Below, one piece after another: positions 53,035 to 64,000 of a stretch of 64,000 bases of DNA (the first letter of the stretch is position 1; each line of letters starts with the position of its first letter). The stretch covers positions 90,642,978-90,706,977 of the forward strand of contig NC_092091.1 in NCBI RefSeq assembly GCF_045679555.1, read 5' to 3'. The notes beneath the pieces were generated by a model. That model made no database searches and was not told where the DNA came from. It worked only from the letters and a program-made list of their open reading frames with translations. The stretch is from Salvelinus alpinus. Taxonomy: Eukaryota; Chordata; Actinopteri; Salmoniformes; Salmonidae. The translations under genes were made by a program, and so were the position numbers.

Positions 53035-55401
53035 AACTGCCTGGGAGCTCCTCAGTGGTGAAACTCCTCCTCCTTCAATCAGTGGTGAACCAGGTGGAAC
53101 AAATCTTCCAGGCAATCTGGGCGTGCCAGCACCTGGCTCTGCTGTTGTCTTTAGACCGCAGTGAAAGGAGCATTTATAACACCACAAGACCAAGGAAACT
53201 TCATCTTTGTGATCAAGGTGACTGTGCAAGTCCAAGCCCTCCACAAAACTGTGAAAGACAGCCGGTAAGCGCCATATTGGCCATGCTTGACTATACTGAC
53301 TTAAGCAGTGCACTGCTAATGAACTCTGGAAAACACAGACTCTTAACTCTTAACTTTGATAGGACTTTTGCAGTGGTATTTATAACTTCAAATGTTGTTT
53401 GTGGGGTATAAAGGCAAAGTAAGAAGAGCCAAATTCATTGTTGACAAAGAACTTGTTTGAAATGGTTAAAAGTAATTTAAACTTTGTAGAAATCTTAGTA
53501 AACCAAGTTCTTAATTCAGTAACAAATGTATAGTCTAAAAAATCTTTGGCTAAAAAATGAAAGATTTGTCTGTTTAAAACTACTGATTAGAAAATAAATG
53601 TAATTTTTTACTACTAAAAATATTTTGAATGTATTTGGCTAAAATGCAAATTTAGATAAATATACTGATTCTGCTCATTTGATTAAAAATGGTGGGTTTC
53701 TATTTTGGGAAACATTTGCTTAACTTCTTGCGACTATAGGGGGTGCTGTTTCAAATTAGCATAATTGTCTCTACAGATGAAACGGCTTCCTACTCAATTC
53801 TTGATCGTACAATATGCATATTATTACTATTATTGGATAGAAAACAGTCTCCAGTTTCTATAGGCGTTGGAATTTTGTCTCTGAGTGGAACAGAACAAAT
53901 TCTACAGCAATTTCCCTGACATGGAGTCAGATTTCACACATTTTGGCCCCTGATCTGGAGTCAGTTTAAAGGCCACTGTTATTGCTATGAGGATACGGAC
54001 ACTGCTTACGTCTTCCCCTGGATGCCTTTACGTGATGACGCTTTGAACGGTATCGATTGCGCAATCACAGCCACTATAAATGGAAAAAACCTGTAGGTAG
54101 GAACTCTTTTCCAGATGCACCGGGCACGCGTTGGACACCGACCTGCACTTTTTCCAAGCATTAGTGTAGGCAGTAATATTTCTCCGGTCATGTTTCTACT
54201 CGTTATAGGAGTTAAAAACATCATAAGGTAGTTAATTTGAACCGTTGTATAGCAATTTATATCCTTTTAGTGCGATTTTGAGGCATTGCTTTGTTGTGCA
54301 CTTTGACGCGCTGGGCACATTTCGGGCTCCCGGTCGTACGTTAGTGGGCATTTCGACGGACAAGTGGATATCTTTCGACCAAAAGAAGATTAGACCCAAG
54401 AAAGGATTCTTTGCCCAAGATTCTGATGGAAGAACAGCTCACAGTAAGAACAATTTATGATGATAAATCGTGTTTCTGTCGATAAATGTTAAACGTTTAT
54501 GTCGCCATCTTGTTTGCTATAGCTTCGCTTGGCGCAACCTGTATTGAAAAGTAAGGATAATTTAAAAAATGTAAATCAGCGATTGCATTAAGAACTAATT
54601 TGTCTTTCGATTCCTGTCAACCCATGATGAGTAAATTGGTCATACACGTTGCTCTCTATAGTAATTCTAGTCGTGTTGTGATGGTCGGTGCAATTGTAAA
54701 CTGTGATTTCTACCTGAAATATGCACTTTTTTCTAACAAAACCTATCCTATACCATAAATATGTTATCAGACTCATCTGAAGAGGTTTTTTCTTGGTTAG
54801 TGGCTATCAATATCTTAGTTTAGCCGAATTGGTGATAGCACCTGATGGAGTAAGAAACTGATGGAGTTAGAAAAGTGGTGTTTTTTGCTAACGTGTTTAG
54901 CTAATAGATTTACATATTTTGTCTTCCCTGTAAAACATTTTAAAAATCTGAAATGGTGGCTTTATTCACAAGATCTGTATCTTTCATCTGGTGTCTTGGA
55001 CTTGTGATTTAATGATATTTAGATGCTACTATCTACTTGTGAAGCTATGCTAGCTATGCTAATCAGTGTGTGGGGGGGTGGGGGGTGATCCCGGACCCGG
55101 GGTAGAGGCTCGTTAGAGGTTAAAAGTGGAAACCTTGTATTTTATAATGGCAGAAATGTGTTTATCTGAGGTGAATGTGGATAATCTTGTGTATTTAATT
55201 AGGCTGTCAACTCAAATAATAACTTGTATTTGTCATCTCTTTTTTGAGGTTTTTCACCTGTTTACTGCCAACCAAAGAATGGTAAATAAAAGACAAACAA
55301 CTGATTCCATGGCTGTTTATTGAGTGAAATCCAGTTAAAATCTTCATGTGGAGGGACTGTCCTTTTCAAGTGGGGAATTGCACAAGAAAGAGGTGAAAAA
55401 C
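53035..55401 (+). repeat. 5' LTR of the BEL/Pao element (with element E inside)
   Basis: 53567-53723 joined to 55124-55401 matches 60414-60826 almost base for base, which defines the shared LTR part. 53035-53566, with the TATA box, has no counterpart at the 3' end because of a deletion there. Confidence 0.75.
53724..55119 (+). mobile_element. TTAA-flanked non-autonomous element, copy E, inside the BEL 5' LTR
   Basis: 1396 bp between TTAA (53720-53723) and TTAA (55120-55123). The empty site CATTTGCTTAAAAGTGG survives in the 3' LTR (TTAA 60552-60555), proving a 4-bp duplication. Ends CTTCTTGCGACTATAGG and CTCGTTAGAGG. A near-palindrome (GATCCCGGACCCGGGG) lies close to the right end. No transposase ORF. 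Confidence 0.85.
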
Positions 55402-55492
55402 CGTGGCTCAAGACTGGAAAAGGACCAGAAAAGTGACCACATGTGTCCAGAGAGACAAGTAAAGACTGTTCCCGCTTGCTGCTGTGATTGAA

Positions 55493-58400
55493 ATGGCTGA
55501 TTCATTACTGGTGGAGCAGCTAAAGACCGCAAGGACATCAGCGAAGCGTCAGTTTTCCCGTCTGGCCAATAATGTGCTACGAATGCATACAATGATGTCA
55601 GAAGAGGAGCTCAGAGACAATTTTAGGAAGCTCACTGCAGAAGCTGGCAAAGTCCTGGAAGCCAACGATGATGTAGAGGGGCAATGTATTGAAGAAAACT
55701 CTGATGCAAAGGAGTTGAGCGAGCAGCAGAAGTCTGACTTGGTCAAAACAGCCAAAGAGTGTGAGAAAAAACTGCAAGAGCTAAAGGACCTCATACAAAA
55801 GACATTGTGGGCCAATTTCGGGGAATATGAACTGACACAAGCAATTACAACAGCAGAGTCGCAAGCAGAAAACGTGGGAGCTGTGGACCCAAGTAAAAAC
55901 CCAGATGCATATCTCTTCATGATCGGACAACTGGAGAAACTTGTGAAGGCTGCGAAGGAGGTGCATAAACATTGGAAGTGCTGGGCCCCCCCAGCAGAGC
56001 AACAACATTTCCAGAGTCGTATCAAAGACCTTGAAACTATCCTGCCAAATCTCACAATAAGACAAGCAGACTTTACAGGGGCACACGTTAGAGGAGAAAC
56101 CAGCAGATTGAGTACTACTTCAAACAGTTCTGTGGCCACACCAGCAATTAAATTAAAGCCTGCTGCCCTCCCAAAGTTTTCTGGCATCCGCCGAGAGTTT
56201 CACCGGTGGAAAAAAGACTGGGAAGCGCTCCAGATGCAGGGAGAACCTACTGGATCCAGAGAGGTTAAAAAGTTCCAACTTCTCGACAGAGTGGATGAGA
56301 AGACCATACGAGACCTTCACCTTACAACTTACACAACTGCTGAGGAGGTTTTCCGGGTCTTGGAGAACCGCTTTGGAAATAAGACAACTATAGCCCTTGA
56401 GATAGTAGAAGAGCTCCAAAGACTCCAAGCAGTTAAAGGTAACCAGCCCAGGAGGATTGTTGAGCTCATCCAATCTGTAGAAAAAGCCCTGGTCGATCTG
56501 AACGAGCTTGGCAAGACCGGTGCTATAAAGAACCCTCTTGTAACAAAGACAATAGAGAGTAAACTTCCTGATGGCCTGAAGAAGGAATGGCTTCTTCATG
56601 TAGCTGGCAAAGGTGATGAAGCTGAAGAAGACAAGCGATTTGACTACCTCCACAAGTTTCTTCAAGGTCAAGAAGCCATCTATGAGAAGCTGGACCAACT
56701 GAGAGAGGAGGAACCAAAACCGAAATCTGAACCTCGGCAAGCTCGAACCAGAACCTCCACCCAACTAAGCGACCAGGCTCAAGGATGTGTGGTCTGCGGA
56801 GACTGCAAGCATAAGAAAAGGCTATATTTCTGCCAAAAGTTTCGCACGCTTAAGCTGTCAGAGAAAAGAGATGCTGTCAGGAAGCTGGGAGCCTGCAAAA
56901 GATGCCTGGAGATTCACAAGGAAGGTGACTATTGTAAATCAGAGTTTCTGTGCAGGAGGCCAGACTGCATAGAACAGCGTGCTACAGAACACCACTATTA
57001 CCTCTGCCCGAGAGCTGGTACATCCAAAGGGAATGTCGTCCAGAGGTCCAATAACAGCAAAGTGGGAGGTGACACAAGAGAACATTATACCCAAGCCCAA
57101 GAAGAGTTCATCAAAAGTCTCTCACCTGAACTTGCAGAGAAGTGTTGCAATGCCTTTTGCAACACTATAGCCAGGACCTCTCTTGTGTCCAACCAACCCA
57201 GTCTTCTAGCAGAGAATGGAATAGTGGAGTGGCCAGTCATCATGATGCTCTTAGAGGTCACGGCCAATGCAGGACAAAAAGTTGGGACTTTGATCGACCT
57301 GGCATCAGATACAAACTATATAACTCATGATGCAGCTGATCGTTTGAACCTTAGAAGTGAAGCCATAACCCTTGTTGTCCATGGTGTGGGAGGAATGAAA
57401 GTTCAAGTCACCACAAAACGGTACCTCCTAAAGATCCGGGTCCGCACAGAGCAAGGCAATGTCAGATCCCACCAACTCCTCTGCTATGGTTTGGATAGCA
57501 TTGCAGAGATTCACAAACATGTGACAGCCAAAAGACTCCAAAAATTCTTTCCAGATGTCCCCCAAAATGAACTTGTTAGACCAAGACAGATACAGCTTTT
57601 GATAAGCCATAAGGAAGGGCGACTGGTCCCACAGAAAATACGCACCGTTGGGGACCTTGTACTATGGGATGGGCCATTGGGAAAGACAATTGCAGGGACA
57701 CACCCTGGTCTGTTTGAAGAGGCTACAGTTACAGCACACCAGTCCAGAGCGCACTTCGCCAGATCCATGAGAACAGCAGCATTGATGTATGAAGAACATA
57801 TCTGCGCCAAACCTACCATCAAGTCTTCTTATTCTGCTATTTCCCCTCGGGATTTTGTTGAGTGGTGGAGATGGGATAGCATTGGCGCCCCCTGCACCCT
57901 AAAATGTGGAAGATGTCGCTGCGGCAGTTGTCAACTTGGTGGCAAAGAAATTACTCTGGCTGAAGAAAGGGAGCTGGAAGTTGTTAAGGATGGCCTGACT
58001 TATGTTGGTGCTGATGACCACAGTGATAGTCCACACTGGCATGCAAGGTATCCATGGCTCATTGACCCATCTACATTGCCAAACAACATAAAAGCAGTGG
58101 AGGCAACCTTTCTCAGAACAGAGAGACAGCTCGCCAAAGAACCGCAGTGGAAAAAAGCCTATGGTGCTCAAGTCCACGAAATGGTTGACCGCCGGGCTGC
58201 AAGAAAGCTGACCAAAGAGGATCTAACCAACTGGAATGGACCTGTCTGGTATATTAGTCATCTTATCGCACCCAACCCCCACTCTGTTACAACTCCGGTA
58301 AGACTTGTCTGGAACAGCAGTCAGAAGTACAAAGGCCAAAGTCTCAATGACCTTCTGATGAAAGGCCCTGACGTTCTCAATCCGATTCGAGCTGTCCTCC

Positions 58401-60422
58401 TCAAGTTCCGCCAAGGCTCCTACGCCGCTCTAGGAGACGTCAGAAAAATGTACAATTCTGTGTGGCTTGAGGAGAGGGAAGTCCATCTACACCGGTTCTT
58501 GTGGCGGGATTCAGAGGGCGATGAGGTGGAACAATACGCCATAACCAGAGTGAATATCGGGGACAAGCCAGCAGGGTGCATAGCACAACTGGCCATGAGG
58601 GAGACGGCTAACCTGCCTCAATTCAGCCACCTCACAGATGAATGCCAAGTATTACATGAGCACAGCTACGTCGATGACATCTTGACATCCCACAACTGCC
58701 GTGAAAAACTCGAAGTCATCACAAAGAATGTGGAACTGATTCTAAAAGCAGGAGGGTTTGCACTGAAGCCTTGGGTCTTCTCAGGCCAAAATAAAGGAGA
58801 AAGAGAAAAGGCATCACCAAATGTTGTTGTCCTGCCAAATCAGCTTAAGGAGAAAGACAACAAGGCGCTCGGTCTCGGCTACATTGTGGATGAAGACATG
58901 TTGCATGTCATGGTGAGGGTCAACTTCTCCAGGAGGAAGAAAAAGATGAGACTTGGGCAAGACTTACTGCTAGAAGAAGTACGAGCACAGACACCAGACC
59001 CGCTGACAAGACGTGAACTGCTGAGTCAAGTTGCTGGTTTGTACGACCCAGTTGGCCTGACAACGCCATCAAAGAAAAGAGGGGCTATCTTGGTCCGAAG
59101 GGCATTCCAAGAGGCAAAACCAAAGTGCAGCATGGTCAAGGACACATGGGACCTTCCCCTGTCGGATGTGCTCCGCAAAGATGCAATTGGAATTTGAGGA
59201 GTACGTCCAGCTAAGCAAAGTAATGTTCCCAAGAGCTCTTACTCCACCAAAGGCAACAACTGAACCAGTCGCTGTCACTTTTTCAGATGGCAGTGAAAGC
59301 TCCTATGGTGCTGTCCTCTACCTGCGGTGGAACTGCAACAAACAATTAACAATTCGACTAGTGGAGTCAAAAGCAAAGCTGACACCACTTGACCAGAAGG
59401 GGGATGCAGTCAAAGCGGAACTTTGCGGTGCAGTCTTTGCAAGCCGCCTGAAAAAGTACTTTGAACAGCATACCCAGATCCAGATAAAAAGGTGGTGCCA
59501 TTTATTAGACAGTCAGACTGTTCTTGGAGCTATCCAGCGTGAAAGCTATGGATTTCAGACTTTCTTCGCTAATAGAATTGGAGAGATCCAAGAGAGCACA
59601 CGGCTACAGGACTGGTGGTGGATCCCTGGACCACTCAACATAGCCGACATTATCACTCGAGGAGCTGGGCCAAAGGAACTTGATGCCCATTCAGAGTGGC
59701 AGCAAGGGCCAGAGTTTCTATATCTTCCAGAGAGCGAGTGGCCAATTATGTCGTCAAAAGATGTGTCTGTGACAGCTTGAGAGAGCATTAACAATATGCA
59801 AAAGAAGTCATTTGTGGCAGCACTCACCAGAGCCCAAGCGAAAAGAAGTCTTCCAAGTCTTGTGGGACGATTTCCTGCTGGTGCAGCTGTCCTAAACTTG
59901 GTGGATGAGAGGCGCTTTAGTAGCCTAAAGTGTCTAATCAAGACTGTTGCTTTTATCTGGAGAGCCGCCAAAAAGTTTAGATCTGCAACAAAGTCCATCG
60001 AGACCCCAAAGTGGGAGGCGATTCCCACAAAAGGAGTTATCACCGCCACAGAACGTCAAGAGGCAATAAGAGACATCTATCTTGCTGCTCAAGAGGGGGT
60101 GACGTTCCCAACTACCACTACGGACCGCTTGGTTGTGTACAGAGAGCCAGAATCTGGGTTACTAGTCTGCGGTGGGAGAATCCATGGCTTCAGGGAGGAT
60201 GGCGCTGCAGTTCCCCTTCTGCCTTTCAATGCATGGGTCTCTACTTTATTGGCACGGGAGGCGCACGATGAGGGTCATGAAGGTGTGGCTGCAACCCTGC
60301 TGAAAATGAGGAGGAAAGCCTGGGTCATCCAAGGAAGGAAAATTTCCCAAAAAGTAGTGGATAACTGCCTTTTCTGCAAAAAGTCAAGAGCAAGAAGGTG
60401 CGAACAGGTAATGGCTGATTAG
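55493..60422 (+). pseudogene. BEL/Pao gag-pol polyprotein, inactivated
   Basis: An ATG at 55493 (MADSLLVEQLKTART) opens 1234 codons. A coiled-coil-like gag head and DUF1759-like region come first. A Cys/His-rich segment (CVVCGDCKHKKRLYFC...CKRC) lies at about 56785-57010, the protease region (LIDLASDTNY) at about 57292-57320, and RT YVDD at 58667-58678. A frameshift at about 59170-59195 moves coding to another frame, where RNase H (FSDGSESSYGAVLY, about 59281-59322) follows. An in-frame TGA stands at 59778-59780, then the integrase HHCC head (HDEGHEG...CLFC, about 60260-60390). It stops at 60422 where the deletion joins LTR sequence. The protease active-site triplet reads D-L-A rather than D-S/T-G. 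Confidence 0.88.
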
Positions 60423-60834
60423 AAAATAAATGTAATTTTTTACTACTAAAAATATTTTGAATGTATTTGGCTAAAATGCAAATTTAGATAAATATACTGA
60501 TTCTGCTCATTTGATTAAAAATGGTGGGTTTCTATTTTGGGAAACATTTGCTTAAAAGTGGAAACCTTGTATTTTATAATGGCAGAAATGTGTTTATCTG
60601 AGGTGAATGTGGATAATTTTGTATTTAATTAGGCTGTCAACTCAAATAATAACTTGTATTTGTCATCTCTTTTTTGAGGTTTTTCACCTGTTTACTGCCA
60701 ACCAAAGAATGGTAAATAAAAGACAAACAACTGATTCCATGGCTGTTTATTGAGTGAAATCCAGTTAAAATCTTCATGTGGAGGGACTGTCCTTTTCAAG
60801 TGGGGAATTGCACAAGAAAGAGGTCAACTTGACA
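60414..60834 (+). repeat. Truncated 3' LTR of the BEL/Pao element
   Basis: Begins abruptly at CTGATTAGAAAATAAATG within the LTR and keeps the empty TTAA site. The join to integrase occurs at the shared bases CTGATTAG, so a microhomology-mediated deletion is likely. Confidence 0.8.
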
Positions 60835-63505
60835 AACATTATATAGTATCCCCTCTTCATGGTTCCAGAACCAACAACATTATATAGTATCCCCTCTTCA
60901 GGGTTACAGATCCAACAATTATATAGTATCCCCTCTTCATGGTTACAGACCCAACAACATTATATAGTATCCCCTCTTCATGGATACAGAATAACAACAT
61001 TATACAGTATCCCCTCTTCATGGTTCCAGACCCAACAACATTATACAGTATCCCCTCTTCATGGTTACAGACCCAACAACATTATATAGTATCCCCTCTT
61101 CATGGTTCCAGACCCAACAACATTACAGTATCCCCTCTTCATGGTTCCAGACCCAACAACATTATATAGTATCCCCTCTTCATGGTTACAGAATAACAAC
61201 ATTATACAGTATCCCCTCTTCATGGTTACAGACCCAACAACATTATATAGTATCCCCTCTTCATGGTTACAGAATAACAACATTATACAGTATCCCCTCT
61301 TCATGGTTCCAGACCCAACAACATTATACAGCATCCCCTCTTCATGGTTACAGACCCAACAACATTATATAGTATCCCCTCTTCATGGTTCCAGACCCAA
61401 CAACATTACAGTATCCCCTCTTCATGGTTCCAGACCCAACAACATTATATAGTATCCCCTCTTCATGGTTACAGAATAACAACATTATACAGTATCCCCT
61501 CTTCATGGTTACAGACCCAACAACATTATATAGTATCCCCTCTTCATGGTTACAGACCCAACAACATTATATAGTATCCCCTCTTCATGGTTACAGACCC
61601 AACAACATTATATAGTATCCCCTCTTCATGGTTCCAGACCCAACAACATTACATAGTATCCCCTCTGCATGGTTACAGACCCAACAACATTATATAGTAT
61701 CCCCTCTTCAAGGTTACAGAAGAACAACATTATACAGTATCCCCTCTTCATGGTTCCAGACCCAACAACATTATATAGTATCCCCTCTTCAAGGTTACAG
61801 AAGAACAACATTATACAGTATCCCCTCTTCATGGTTACAGACCCAACAACATTATATAGTATCCCCTCTTCATGGTTACAGACCCAACAACATTATATAG
61901 TATCCCCTCTTCATGGTTCCAGACCCAACAACATTATATAGTATCCCCTCTTCATGGTTACAGAAGAACAACATTATACAGTATCCCCTCTTCATGGTTC
62001 CAGACCCAACAACATTATACAGTATCCCCTCTTCATGGTTACAGACCCAACAACATTATATAGTATCCCCTCTTCATTGTTATAGACCCAACAACATTAT
62101 ATAGTATCCCCTCTTCATGGTTACAGAATAACAACATTATACAGTATCCCCTCTTCATGGTTACAGAATAACAACATTATACAGTATCCCCTCTTCATGG
62201 TTACAGAATAACAACATTATACAGTATCCCCTCTTCATGGTTACAGAATAACAACATTATACAGTATCCCCTCTTCATGGTTACAGAATAACAACATTAT
62301 ATAGTATCCCCTCTTCATGGTTACAGAATAACAACATTATACAGTATCCCCTCTTCATGGTTACAGAATAACAACATTATACAGTATCCCCTCTTCATGG
62401 TTACAGAATAACAACATTATACAGTATCCCCTCTTCATGGTTACAGAATAACAACATTATACAGTATCCCCTCTTCATTGTTATAGACCCAACAACATTA
62501 TATAGTATCCCCTCTTCATGGTTACAGACCCAACAACATTATATAGTATCCCCTCTTCATGGTTACAGACCCAACAACATTATATAGTATCCCCTCTTCA
62601 TGGTTCCAGACCCAACAACATTATATAGTATCCCCTCTTCATGGTTACAGACCCAACAACATTATATAGTATCCCCTCTTCATGGTTACAGACCCAACAA
62701 CATTATATAGTATCCCCTCTTCATGGTTACAGACCCAACAACATTATATAGTATCCCCTCTTCATGGTTACAGACCCAACAACATTATATAGTATCCCCT
62801 CTTCATGGTTCCAGACCCAACAACATTATATAGTATCCCCTCTTCATGGTTACAGACCCAACAACATTATACAGTATCCCCTCTTCATGGTTAGACCCAA
62901 CAACATTATATAGTATCCCCTCTTCATGGTTACAGACCCAACAACATTATATAGTATCCCCTCTTTATGGTTCTAGACCCAACAACATTATATAGTATCC
63001 CCTCTTCATGGTTACAGAATAACAACATTATATAGTATCCCCTCTTCATGGTTAGACCCAACAACATTATACAGTATCCCCTCTTCATGGTTACAGACCC
63101 AACAACATTATATAGTATCCCCTCTTCATGGTTACAGATCCAACAACATTATATAGTATCCCCTCTTCATGGTTACAGACCCAACAACATTATATAGTAT
63201 CCCCTCTTCATGGTTACAGACCCAACAACATTATACAGTATCCCCTCTTCATGGTTCCAGACCCAACAACATTATATAGTATCCCCTCTTCATGGTTACA
63301 GACCCAACAACATTATATAGTATCCCCTCTTCATGGTTACAGACCCAACAACATTATACAGTATCCCCTCTTCATGGTTCCAGACCCAACAACATTATAC
63401 AGTATCCCCTCTTCATGGTTACAGAATAACAACATTATATAGTATCCCCTCTTCATGGTTACAGAAGAACAACATTATACAGTATCCCCTCTTCATGGTT
63501 ACATG
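60835..63505. repeat. 41-bp satellite, right arm
   Basis: About 65 copies of the 40 to 41-bp unit. Two types alternate: TTACAGACCCAACAACA and the shorter TTACAGAATAACAACA. The second type is homogenised as a block near 62105-62480. Open frames (MVTDPTTLYSIPSS) are repeat artefacts. Confidence 0.95.
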
Positions 63506-64000
63506 TTTTGCTGTGCTGACTTGAACAGGAAGGTGGCATGGCAGTCCTTCTTGTGTGATACATTTAGTCATCAAATGTGCTTTCAAGACAACTGGGAACT
63601 TGAAAAAAAGAAGTTGAATCATGACGTCAGGGATCTTCAGGCCAGAGCTCAAGAAAGAGAACCGAGTTCCCCGTTTGGAATTCGTTGTTGAATGACCTTT
63701 CATTTTTTTTCTTCAGAGTTCCCAGTTGTCTTGAGCTGAAGTCTAAGATTTCCCAATTCAGATTTTCCAGTTCTACAACTACTGGGATTATTATTATTTG
63801 ACCCTGCTTGTCATCTATGAACGTTTGAACATCTTGGCCATGTACTGTAATAATCTCCACCCGGCACAGCCAGAAGAGGACAAGCCACCCCTCAGAGCCT
63901 GGTTCCTCTCTAGGTTTCTTCCTAGGTTCCAGCCTTTCTAGGGAGTTTTTCCTAGCCACCATGCTTCTACATCTGCATTGCTTGCTGTTTGGGGTTTTAG
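63506..64000. repeat. Salmonid-type dispersed repeat at window end
   Basis: 63820-64000 has GCCTGGTTCCTCTCTAGGTT and TTCTAGGGAGTTTTTCCTAG, followed by GCATTGCTTGCTGTTTGGGG, phrases of a very abundant salmonid repeat that continues beyond the window. 63580-63770 (GACAACTGGGAACTTG, repeated inverted as CAGAGTTCCCAGTTGTC) forms an imperfect inverted pair. No gene seen. Confidence 0.55.

Larger units (their letters stand above)
53035..60834 (+). mobile_element. BEL/Pao LTR retrotransposon inserted in the 41-bp satellite
   Basis: About 7.8 kb including a later 1.4-kb insertion. It starts TGTGCTGAC and ends CTTGACA, with AACAT on both sides (53030-53034 and 60835-60839) that is single in intact satellite units. 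The 5' LTR has TATAAA at 53407-53412. The gag-pol is in one frame, with BEL-type zinc fingers, protease, RT, RNase H and integrase head. The integrase core and the first half of the 3' LTR are deleted, so it is non-autonomous. The exact inner LTR edges are uncertain because the two LTR copies diverge after AAGAAAGAGGT. Confidence 0.85.

Noticed and set aside
60859-63524. MVTDPTTLYSIPSS repeat ORFs
   Set aside because: 41-bp satellite translated in rotating frames; not a gene.

Overview
This is a eukaryotic, almost certainly salmonid fish (Salmoninae-type) genomic window. The evidence is Sleeping-Beauty-type Tc1 elements with the typical GTTGAAGTCGGAAGTTTACA end, salmonid-style retroposon tails (AATAAAGTTTGATTTGATTT), a tRNA-derived SINE, Ty3/gypsy and BEL/Pao remnants, and very long CA/GT microsatellites. 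Genus and species cannot be fixed by reading alone.

The only host genes I can support are two tandem, plus-strand copies of a type II membrane C-type lectin receptor (CD209/CLEC4-like architecture). Each has six exons with identical phases: cytoplasmic tail, transmembrane segment, coiled-coil neck of 14-residue repeats, and three exons for the C-type lectin domain (CTLD). Copy 1 (exons between 1975 and 15702) predicts 647 residues with about 30 neck repeats. Copy 2 (33243 to 46433) predicts 289 residues with 6 neck repeats. The duplicated block runs from a shared promoter/leader (about 1494 and 32690) to a shared 3' UTR and retroposon tail (about 16230 and 46965).

The most unusual feature lies in the last intron of both genes. 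The 3' splice site of exon 6 (branch site, polypyrimidine tract, AG and the first exon bases) has been tandemly multiplied as a 48-bp unit, giving 14 successive acceptors in copy 1 and 28 in copy 2. Because 48 is a multiple of three and the unit is open, the last 3 acceptors of copy 1 and the last 11 of copy 2 are in frame with exon 6. Each full upstream unit would add 16 residues (YWNSGQPDSMCCFSYR or close variants) just before the EPN sugar-binding motif. When read as exon, the branch-site segment spells the galactose-type motif QPD (or QSD).

Layout: 1-1475 micro- and minisatellites; 1494-16150 lectin gene 1, its 10-kb intron 1 holding a CA repeat, a G-rich minisatellite, a dead Tc1, a dead Ty3/gypsy, a TTAA-flanked element and a 55-bp minisatellite; 16.4-31.2 kb two huge intergenic satellites (47-bp and 28-bp units); 32.7-46.9 kb lectin gene 2, its intron 1 holding four Tc1-type elements, a solo LTR and a nested gypsy fragment; 47-52.5 kb dispersed repeats; 52.57-63.5 kb a 41-bp satellite into which a BEL/Pao retrotransposon is inserted; 63.5-64 kb a further salmonid-type repeat. 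One Tc1 transposase (35987-37009, minus) is an intact 340-residue ORF with D153, D244 and E279.

The window also records transposition history. The BEL LTRs give a filled and an empty site for a 1.4-kb element that duplicated TTAA, which points to a piggyBac-type non-autonomous family with five copies here. Tandem expansion affects coding exons, splice sites, 5' leaders, transposon ORFs and intergenic DNA alike.
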